From assembly GCA_004357005.1 (NCBI GenBank), contig SMWH01000032.1, positions 1 to 11,015 on the forward strand: DNA of 11,015 nucleotides, read 5' to 3'. The notes beneath the pieces were generated by a model that ran no database searches, was not told the DNA's origin, and saw only the letters and a program-made list of their open reading frames with translations. This document shows, piece after piece, positions 5,526 to 11,015 of this stretch. Position 1 is the first letter of the stretch. The number at the start of each line of letters is the position of its first letter. Origin of the DNA: Gammaproteobacteria bacterium (GTDB taxonomy: Bacteria > Pseudomonadota > Gammaproteobacteria > SMWH01). The position numbers and the translations under genes are program-made.

Positions 5526-7238
5526 TCAGCCCGCCGGCTGACGGATGTCCGTCAGACGTTGGTACAGCAGGCCACCCAGATAAAAAGTGATGCCCAGAAC
5601 CACAAGTATGCCGATGCGGATCAACGGACCGGCGTCGGACAAATCGTAAATCAGCACCTTGGCCCCCGAGGCGCCAAAAACCAGCAACGATGACTGGCCA
5701 AGCAGCCGGTCTTTCCAGGCCAAAGCCACGATGAGACAGAGAATGGCCAGTGCGCCCCATGCGACCGACACTTCAAGCCGACTGTCCAGTAAATGCACCG
5801 CCGCGGCCATGGACGCCACGTGACCCAGGTACAACAGGAAAACGCCCCAGGTCTCAGTCTCGTTGACACGATGAACCCAGTAGTACGCGATGTACAACTG
5901 AACCGGGACAAGGAACATCAGCGCCATGCTCGCCGGCACACCACTCAACCCTGTATCGGCGATCACCTGCACGTAGCTGAGCAGGTAAACCGTTCCTGCG
6001 GCAAACCACATCGGCGGATCAACTGAACGCCAATTGCCGCGCCACGCTGCGTACGCCACAAGCGCCGGGGCAACTGTCACACCGACCCAGGGGCGCCATT
6101 CCACAGGCAAAGTATCCAGGAAACCGGCATGAAAGAGCACCAGCGCCATGTAGGCGCTTACCAGCAAACGAGCGCCCTTGAGGGGGTCGTTCAAATAGGC
6201 GCGTGCCAATCCGAAACAGGCCATCATCACGATCCCGCTCAGCATCGGAATCCAGAAAACGGACCCCGGCGAGTACTCGTTGAGCAGGGAATACTGGATA
6301 AAGTAGAAAATCACCACAACCGGCGCGTGGGCCCAGGCCATATCCATGCCCATGGGTGAACGCCACTTCATGGAATAGGCGGCGGTTCCGCCAGCGAAGA
6401 TAACGAGTTGCAGCGTCTGAAAGCCCAGCGCCAGAGTCCACTGACCGGAACCAAAAGCCCAGGCCCATTGCTCCGGGCTGCTGGCGCGCCAAATCACATC
6501 AAACCCGATCAGCGCCATATATGCGGCCAGCAGATAAATGATCCTTTGGCCAATCCAGATGGCATAAACGCAATACAGGACGCTCCACGCCGAAAAATAG
6601 ATGACCAATCCGGTGATATCGGGGGTCAAGGAATCCAGAAGGAACGGCGCCGAATAGGAACCCACGACGGAAAACAAGGCGAACATCAGGTTTCCAAAAA
6701 CGCGACACAGCCACAGCGCCAGGACGCAAATCAACATTACGGTCGCACCCGCAACCGGCGCGTCGATCAGCCCGAAATAGACATGCGCCGCGTAGGTGGC
6801 CAGAAACAGAATCACAATACCGCCCGCCGGCAGCAGGCTGGCGTATTCCCTGTCCGATCGGCGCAGAACGAGACCGGAAACGATTAACAACAGCCCGCCC
6901 AACTCGGCCAACGCGATCTGACGGATCGGCGTCAGCCAACCTGAATCGATGGCAAGCCGGATGAGATAGGCCGCGGCAGCCACCAGCGCCGTTGCTCCAG
7001 CCCAGCCAAGAATGGTGGTGACCCCGGATCGACTGTCGCTCTCGGCGACGGGAATAGAAGAAGTTGTTTTCTTTTTACCCTGGTCCCCGGCGGGAGGAGC
7101 CATGTCTCTTGCTTGCTCGAGCCTGGCCTGTTCAAGCCCGGCTTTTTCAGACCGCCCCGCGGTTTCGCGCGCCTGGTTTTGTTCGAGTCGCCGCAGGCGC
7201 TCCTCGATAGCCGCGAGTCGACGTTTGACGTCGAACAT
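5526..7238 (-). CDS. DUF2339 polytopic inner-membrane protein
   Basis: From the ATG at 7238 the product is 570 residues. It begins with a short coiled coil (FDVKRRLAAIEERLRRLEQ), then a hydrophilic Ala/Gln/Lys-rich linker to about residue 70, then roughly 14 or more membrane helices to the end. Several blocks fit DUF2339 (PF10101): LGWAGATALVAAAAYLIRLA, DSGWLTPIRQIALAELGGLL, the following RRSDREYASLLPAGG, and the C-terminal KVLIYDLSDAGPLIRIG. The family's function is unknown; no active site is recognised. It is shorter than many members, which often exceed 800 residues. An open frame extends upstream to a TTG at 7334, overlapping the preceding gene's end. ATG 7238 is preferred because GGGGAG lies seven bases before it and the coiled-coil start is typical of the family. 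Confidence 0.85.
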   Translation of the reverse strand: MFDVKRRLAAIEERLRRLEQNQARETAGRSEKAGLEQARLEQARDMAPPAGDQGKKKTTSSIPVAESDSRSGVTTILGWAGATALVAAAAYLIRLAIDSGWLTPIRQIALAELGGLLLIVSGLVLRRSDREYASLLPAGGIVILFLATYAAHVYFGLIDAPVAGATVMLICVLALWLCRVFGNLMFALFSVVGSYSAPFLLDSLTPDITGLVIYFSAWSVLYCVYAIWIGQRIIYLLAAYMALIGFDVIWRASSPEQWAWAFGSGQWTLALGFQTLQLVIFAGGTAAYSMKWRSPMGMDMAWAHAPVVVIFYFIQYSLLNEYSPGSVFWIPMLSGIVMMACFGLARAYLNDPLKGARLLVSAYMALVLFHAGFLDTLPVEWRPWVGVTVAPALVAYAAWRGNWRSVDPPMWFAAGTVYLLSYVQVIADTGLSGVPASMALMFLVPVQLYIAYYWVHRVNETETWGVFLLYLGHVASMAAAVHLLDSRLEVSVAWGALAILCLIVALAWKDRLLGQSSLLVFGASGAKVLIYDLSDAGPLIRIGILVVLGITFYLGGLLYQRLTDIRQPAG

Positions 7239-7261
7239 ATGTTTACTCCCCTTTGTTCGAG

Positions 7262-7271
7262 CGGGATCCCG
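7262..7271. repeat. Perfect 10-base palindrome CGGGATCCCG
   Basis: CGGGATCCCG is its own reverse complement, 24 to 33 bases before the DUF2339 start. It is short enough to arise by chance in GC-rich DNA, but it lies beside a larger hairpin in an otherwise compact operon. Confidence 0.4.
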
Positions 7272-7320
7272 TCCCGTTTGAACCGGGTATGACACTTCCG
7301 CGGTGTCTACCCCCCGCTTA
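7271..7320 (-). promoter_or_regulatory. Intergenic hairpin before the DUF2339 gene
   Basis: Within the 82-base gap, GGGTA-T-GACAC (7285-7295) pairs with GTGTC-TACCC (7303-7312) around a seven-base loop. This gives a ten-pair stem with one bulged base. A smaller CCCG/CGGG pair (7273-7276 with 7283-7286) competes for its edge. No T-run follows, so a full rho-independent terminator is unlikely. An attenuator, RNA-processing or partial-terminator role between the YvlD-like gene and the DUF2339 gene is possible. No convincing -35/-10 pair was seen in this gap. Confidence 0.5.
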
Positions 7321-7665
7321 TCAACCCATCCCAAAAATCCAGGAAACGAGAATGTTGAGCACGGTCAACAGCAAAGCACCCCAGAACGCGGGCCCGAAGC
7401 CCTCGACCTTGATCCCCGGAGATACCGCGGCAACGAGCCATAGCATCAGCGCGTTGACCACGAGCAAAAACAGTCCGAGCGTAACGACGGTGATCGGGAT
7501 GGTCAGGAAAACCATCACCGGACGCACCACCCCATTGACCAGACCCAGCACCAGGGCGGCGATAAAAGCCGACCCCCAGCCGTCGATGTGAACGCCTTTT
7601 ACCGCGTTCGCCACCAGCATGAGCAGCGCGGCGGTGATCGCGAGATGAATGAGAAATTCCAACAT
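7321..7665 (-). CDS. Small membrane protein of the YvlD/phage-holin superfamily (DUF360-like)
   Basis: This 114-residue, very hydrophobic protein has about four membrane helices (near residues 2-20, 32-48, 54-80 and 93-112). The family signature is clear: GVHIDGWGSAFIAALVLGL then VNGVVRP, the LTIPITVVTLGLF segment, VVNALMLWLVA, and a second GIKVEGFGPAFWGALLL that mirrors the first half. This is annotated elsewhere as phage holin family protein or YvlD. The family name does not imply phage origin here, because no lysis or phage genes are nearby. In Bacillus, YvlD belongs to a cell-envelope stress operon, but the molecular role is not established. It follows gap by 25 bases, with an AGGGGG ribosome site about 10 bases before the ATG. 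Confidence 0.83.
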   Translation of the reverse strand: MLEFLIHLAITAALLMLVANAVKGVHIDGWGSAFIAALVLGLVNGVVRPVMVFLTIPITVVTLGLFLLVVNALMLWLVAAVSPGIKVEGFGPAFWGALLLTVLNILVSWIFGMG

Positions 7666-7690
7666 GATTGTGCAGCCCCCTGCCGGACTC

Positions 7691-8701
7691 CTATTTGGCG
7701 TCCATCAAAGCGATTGTGGTATCCAACATCCGGTTGGAGAACCCCCACTCATTGTCGTACCAGGACAGGACCTTTACAAACGTCCCGCCGATGACTTTCG
7801 TCAAACCGGCATCGAAGATGGAAGAGTGCGGGTTGGTGTTGAAATCAACGGACACCAGCGGCTCGTTGTTGTATTGAAGCACCCCTTTGAGGGCGCCCTG
7901 CGCGGCCTGGCTCATGATTTCGTTGACTTCGTCCACGCTCGTTTCCCGGGACGCGGTGAAACACAGGTCCACCAGGGAGACGTTGATCGTGGGAACGCGG
8001 ATGGCGAAACCATCCAGCTTCCCGTTCAGTTCCGGCATCACCAATCCCACGGCTGATGCGGCGCCGGTCTTGGTGGGAATCATGGACATGGCGGCCGCCC
8101 GCCCGCGGCGCAGGTCCGTGTGATAGGTATCCGTCAGCACCTGGTCGTTGGTGTAGGCGTGAATCGTAGTCATCAGCCCGTGTTCCAGACCGATGACATC
8201 GTGGAGCGGCTTGACCAGGGGCGCCAGACAGTTCGTCGTACACGATGCGTTGGAGATGACGTCGTCCGCCGCCGTCAACGTATCGTGATTGACGCCATAA
8301 ACGATAGTGGGGAGATCCTTGCCCGCCGGCGCGGAGATGATCACTTTCTTCGCGCCGCCCATCAGATGCAAGGCAGCTTTTGCCTTGCTGGCGAAGAACC
8401 CCGTGCACTCGTAGACCACATCCACGCCCAGATCACCCCAGGGCAGGTTTTCAGGTTCACGCTCGGCCAGTACTTTGATCTTGTCACCGTTGACGACCAT
8501 GTTGTCTCCCGCCACATGAATATCTCCGGGAAACGGTCCATGGGTCGTGTCGTACTTGGTCAGATGAACATTGGTGTCTGCGTTGCCGAGATCATTGACG
8601 GCAACGATCTTGATCTGGTCCGTGCGTCCTGCCTGGTAAAGCGAACGCAAAATGTTTCGCCCGATCCGACCGTATCCGTTGATCCCTACCTTGATCGCCA
8701 T
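7691..8701 (-). CDS. gap: Glyceraldehyde-3-phosphate dehydrogenase, type I (phosphorylating)
   Basis: This 336-residue enzyme oxidises glyceraldehyde-3-phosphate with NAD(P)+ and phosphate to 1,3-bisphosphoglycerate, in the cytoplasm. The N-terminal dinucleotide fold shows KVGINGYGRIGRN (residues 4-16) and the acidic VNDLGN (35-40) expected to favour NAD. The active site has SNASCTTNC with catalytic Cys154, and His181 in TTIHAYTND. The phosphate-binding region DLRRGRAAAMSMIPTKTGAA and the ending SWYDNEWGFSNRM are complete. The length is normal. The ATG at 8701 is chosen because AGGGAG precedes it and MAIKVGINGYG is the usual start; the frame's extension to 8779 overlaps the upstream gene and has no family match. 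It is 22 bases downstream of a small secreted-protein gene. In many proteobacteria gap follows tkt and precedes pgk; here pgk does not follow. Confidence 0.97.
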   Translation of the reverse strand: MAIKVGINGYGRIGRNILRSLYQAGRTDQIKIVAVNDLGNADTNVHLTKYDTTHGPFPGDIHVAGDNMVVNGDKIKVLAEREPENLPWGDLGVDVVYECTGFFASKAKAALHLMGGAKKVIISAPAGKDLPTIVYGVNHDTLTAADDVISNASCTTNCLAPLVKPLHDVIGLEHGLMTTIHAYTNDQVLTDTYHTDLRRGRAAAMSMIPTKTGAASAVGLVMPELNGKLDGFAIRVPTINVSLVDLCFTASRETSVDEVNEIMSQAAQGALKGVLQYNNEPLVSVDFNTNPHSSIFDAGLTKVIGGTFVKVLSWYDNEWGFSNRMLDTTIALMDAK

Positions 8702-8723
8702 TCCGATCTCCCTTGCGAATTGC

Positions 8724-9074
8724 CTAGTGCATTTCCTTCTTCGGTTTTTCCTTCTGACCCATGAGCACTGCCGGCACACAAAAGCGCTGTATCGTGCCGG
8801 TCGCCCCCGTGGGGGTCCCCACCGTCCTCATAACGCCGTTGACGTCGGAGCATTTCGCGTTGTCGACGTCATAACGGATGATGCGAATATCGCCGAAGTT
8901 CTCGACGATAATATCCGTGCCGTTGTACGTGCCAAGTTTTCCAAGCTTCGGCGCGTCTCTGCCTTTTGCCACGGCGGCTTCGAGGAGGTCGGCGTTAGTG
9001 AGTTCCTTTGCAGAAACACTCGCACTTGCGAACCCCAGAACCACGCACACAACCAACAAGACCAAACTTTTCAT
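8724..9074 (-). CDS. Small secreted protein of unknown function
   Basis: From the ATG at 9074 this is a 116-residue protein with a signal peptide (MKSLVLLVVCVVLG then ASASVSAKE, cleavage about residue 22). The mature part is about 94 residues, with two cysteines (75 and 99) that could form a disulphide in the periplasm. Its segments include ADLLEAAVAKGRDAPKLG, GTYNGTDIIVENFGDIRIIR and IQRFCVPAVLMG, and it ends in a lysine-rich tail (GQKEKPKKEMH). I do not recognise the family. A TTG at 9092 would add six residues; ATG 9074 is preferred because it gives a standard signal peptide, although its ribosome site (AAGAG) is weak and close. It begins 18 bases after the SIMPL gene stop and ends 22 bases before gap, so it should be part of the same transcript. 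An envelope role is inferred only from the signal peptide and its SIMPL neighbour. Confidence 0.72.
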   Translation of the reverse strand: MKSLVLLVVCVVLGFASASVSAKELTNADLLEAAVAKGRDAPKLGKLGTYNGTDIIVENFGDIRIIRYDVDNAKCSDVNGVMRTVGTPTGATGTIQRFCVPAVLMGQKEKPKKEMH

Positions 9075-9092
9075 GACTCTTAGCTCTTGCAA

Positions 9093-9797
9093 TTAATCGG
9101 CAAGCATGAAGACCACGTTGACTCTATCTTCGAATGTAACCATGTGGCCCACATAGCGTCCGGGCCGCAAAGCAGACGCAGCATCAGCAGCCATCATCGC
9201 CCGTTCGACGACCATTGGCTGTACCTGCGGTTGCTGGTAGTGGATGCTGTAGACAGGACCCAGGGTAGCGTCGTAAGCACTCGCCAGGGCTTCGGCTTTT
9301 TCCTTCGAATCAGCGATGGCCCGTTCCCGGGCTTTTGCGCGATGCGCCTCCTCATCGGAAGACTGGAATAAAATACTCGCGATCTCGTCCACCCTGGCGC
9401 CTAGCGCTGTATCCAGCAGCGTGTTGAGTCCGTCGAGGTCACGAAGCGTAACGGTGACTGCCCGGTTCGCGCGGAAACCCTTGAACAACCGTTCGTTCCG
9501 GCTGTATTCGTACTCGGGTTGCAGGCTGATACCGGAAGCCACGATGTCGTCCTGATCGATTCGCAGATCCGACAACAGGATATCCAGCAATTCGTTCACC
9601 CGGATGTCCACATCGCGTTTGGCATCCGCACTCCTGGGCTGCGTGCTCGTTGTCCGGAAGGTGACTTTCGCCTCGTCGGCTTCCGCGATGACCTTGCCGT
9701 AACCGGTGACCGCAATATGCCGGGAGTTGTCCGGCAGACCTTGCGCCAGAAGCGCCGGACTCAGTACCAAACACACTGCCCAAAACAGTTTTCGCAT
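9093..9797 (-). CDS. Periplasmic SIMPL-domain protein (DUF541, YggE-like)
   Basis: This 234-residue protein has a signal peptide (MRKLFWAVCLVLSPALLAQG, cleavage near residue 19-20) and a SIMPL/DUF541 domain over about residues 27-232. It shows the typical start HIAVTGYGKVIAEADEA then KVTF, the middle block ILLSDLRIDQDDIVASGISL, YRYR-like aromatic QPEYEYSRNERLFKGFRA, and the conserved RAKARERAIADSKEKAEALA helix. YggE-type proteins are linked to resistance to oxidative stress and form ring-like oligomers in some species; the exact activity is unknown. Its ATG shares one base with the TAA stop of transketolase (TAATG), so translation is probably coupled, with GGTGAAG as a ribosome site inside the end of tkt. 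That arrangement places an envelope protein directly in a central-carbon operon. Confidence 0.9.
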   Translation of the reverse strand: MRKLFWAVCLVLSPALLAQGLPDNSRHIAVTGYGKVIAEADEAKVTFRTTSTQPRSADAKRDVDIRVNELLDILLSDLRIDQDDIVASGISLQPEYEYSRNERLFKGFRANRAVTVTLRDLDGLNTLLDTALGARVDEIASILFQSSDEEAHRAKARERAIADSKEKAEALASAYDATLGPVYSIHYQQPQVQPMVVERAMMAADAASALRPGRYVGHMVTFEDRVNVVFMLAD

Positions 9798-11015
9798 TAC
9801 TTCACCAATGACTTGACTGCGTCTACTACGTTACTCGCGCGGAACCCGAAGTACTCAAAGACGTCCCGGGCCGGGGCGGAAGCACCGAAACGATCCAGAC
9901 CGATCACTTTGCCATCGAGACCCACGTAACGCGACCAGCCCAGGGTAGCCCCCGCCTCCACAGCGACTCGGGCGCGAATGTCCGGCGGCAGGACGGCATC
10001 ACGGTAGCTCTTGTCCTGCTGCTCGAAAACTTCGGCCGAGGGCATGGACACGACGTATACGCCAATGCTCTGCTCGTTCAGGGTTTTGGCGGCGCGAACT
10101 GCCAGATCCACTTCGGACCCGGTGGCGATGATTAGGGCCCGGGGTTCTTTTTCGGACACATAGAGTATGTACCCCCCACGGGCAATAAGGTTCCGTTGTT
10201 CCTCGGTACGTTCCTGTGGCGCCAGTCCCTGGCGCGTCAGCACCAGCGAGGTGGGCCCGTCCCTGCGTTCAATGGCCTGGCGCCAGGCAACGGCGGTTTC
10301 CACCAGATCACAGGGCCGCCATACGACCATGTTGGGCATCGCTCGTAGACTTGTCAGATGCTCTACCGGCTGGTGCGTGGGTCCGTCCTCCCCCAGACCG
10401 ATGGAATCGTGCGTGTAAACAAAAATGGTACGGATGCCCATGAGCGCGGACATGCGCACCGCATTACGGGCGTAGTCGGAAAAAATCAGGAAGGTACCAG
10501 AATACGGGATGAATCCACCGTGCAGGCCGATGCCGTTGCAGATGGCGCTCATGCCGAACTCGCGCACCCCGAAAAAAATGTAGTTGCCATCGGGGTCTTT
10601 TGTGATGTCCTTGCTGCCGGACCAGAAGGTGTTATTGGAGCCGGTCAGATCCGCGCTACCACCGATGAATTCCGGCAAATGTGGGCCATAGGCATCCAGA
10701 CAGACCTGCGACGCTTTTCGGGTCGCCATACGATCGGTCTTTTCCGCCGCGTCGGTCAGGAAGGTTTCGCAAACATCGGACCAGTCATCCGGTAACCGTT
10801 TGTCTATACGCCGTTCGAACTCCGCGCCCAGTTCCGGATGTTTCTCTTTATATGAGGAGAGCCGCTGGTTCCAATCGGATTCCATCTCTTTCCCGCGCGC
10901 CCGCGCATCCCACCCGGCGTAGATATCTTCCGGGATCTCGAAGGGCGGGTACTTCCAACCCAGTTCCTTGCGGGCGGCGGCCACCTCGTCTTCGCCCAAC
11001 GCGGCGCCGTGTGTG
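9797..11015 (-). CDS. tkt: Transketolase, C-terminal 405 residues (5' end outside window)
   Basis: The frame enters the window at 11015 as THGAALGEDEVAAARKELGW, typical of bacterial transketolases, and ends at TAA (9799-9797). The enzyme moves two-carbon units between sugar phosphates using thiamine diphosphate, in the pentose phosphate or Calvin pathways. The visible part holds the pyrimidine-binding domain: FIGGSADLTGSN, then FFGVREFGMSAICNGIGLHG with the catalytic glutamate at 10559-10561, GTFLIFSDYARNAVRMSALM, and THDSIGLGEDGPTHQPVEHL with the substrate-contacting histidines. The C-terminal domain follows (GSEVDLAV, RVAVEAGATLGWSRYVG, DRFGASAPARDVFEYFGF). About 260 N-terminal residues with the diphosphate-binding domain are missing only because of the window edge. 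The gene appears intact and leads a run of same-strand genes. Confidence 0.97.
   Translation of the reverse strand, partial: THGAALGEDEVAAARKELGWKYPPFEIPEDIYAGWDARARGKEMESDWNQRLSSYKEKHPELGAEFERRIDKRLPDDWSDVCETFLTDAAEKTDRMATRKASQVCLDAYGPHLPEFIGGSADLTGSNNTFWSGSKDITKDPDGNYIFFGVREFGMSAICNGIGLHGGFIPYSGTFLIFSDYARNAVRMSALMGIRTIFVYTHDSIGLGEDGPTHQPVEHLTSLRAMPNMVVWRPCDLVETAVAWRQAIERRDGPTSLVLTRQGLAPQERTEEQRNLIARGGYILYVSEKEPRALIIATGSEVDLAVRAAKTLNEQSIGVYVVSMPSAEVFEQQDKSYRDAVLPPDIRARVAVEAGATLGWSRYVGLDGKVIGLDRFGASAPARDVFEYFGFRASNVVDAVKSLVK

Noticed and set aside
7239..7334. Upstream extension of the DUF2339 gene to TTG 7334
   Set aside because: It overlaps the YvlD-like gene end, crosses the hairpin, and has no family match; ATG 7238 has a strong ribosome site.
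7321..7665. Phage or prophage remnant suggested by the holin-family label
   Set aside because: The protein matches the chromosomal YvlD-type family and no other phage genes are present.
8702..8779. Upstream extension of gap by 26 residues
   Set aside because: It overlaps the previous gene, is arginine-rich, and the standard GAPDH start MAIKVGINGYG has AGGGAG before it.

Overview
The window looks like chromosomal DNA of a gammaproteobacterium. It is GC-rich, tightly packed, and every supported gene lies on the minus strand, so transcription runs from high to low coordinates. The gene types (tkt and gap in one run, a periplasmic SIMPL protein, DUF2339 and DUF2541 proteins, a TolB-like/TPR membrane protein, a multiheme cytochrome fused to TPRs) and the REP repeats with a GTAGGAGCGGC head fit an environmental lineage of the Chromatiales/Woeseiales/Xanthomonadales kind. 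That placement is inference; no rRNA or other marker is present.

Region 1 (11015 down to 5114) is a probable operon: the C-terminal part of transketolase, a secreted SIMPL-domain protein that overlaps it by one base, a small secreted protein of unknown function, glyceraldehyde-3-phosphate dehydrogenase, a small YvlD/phage-holin-type membrane protein, a DUF2339 polytopic membrane protein and a secreted DUF2541 protein. Most gaps are 18-25 bases. The exception is an 82-base gap (7239-7320) before the DUF2339 gene, which holds a bulged hairpin and a 10-base palindrome. Transketolase and GAPDH act together in the pentose phosphate/glycolytic (or Calvin) sugar-phosphate network. The envelope genes between and after them have no obvious metabolic link.

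Region 2 (4942-5104) is a cluster of REP-like elements. It separates region 1 from an unrecognised gene (4262 to about 4933) whose open frame runs backwards into the repeats, so its true start is uncertain.

Region 3 (4261 down to 1) starts with a short regulatory-looking gap containing a perfect 7+1+7 palindrome, a tandem repeat and a TATAAT box. It is followed by an octaheme c-type cytochrome with C-terminal HEAT and TPR repeats, a second REP pair whose GTAG head forms the cytochrome stop codon, a membrane-anchored TolB-like/TPR protein, and the N-terminus of an exported cyclase-family (kynurenine formamidase-like) protein running off the window.

No tRNA, rRNA, CRISPR array, insertion sequence or phage gene was seen. 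Most of the content is ordinary. The points worth a second look are the REP elements (stem covariation, one supplying a stop codon, one creating a false N-terminus), the octaheme-HEAT-TPR cytochrome with its neighbours, and the envelope genes inserted in the tkt-gap run.
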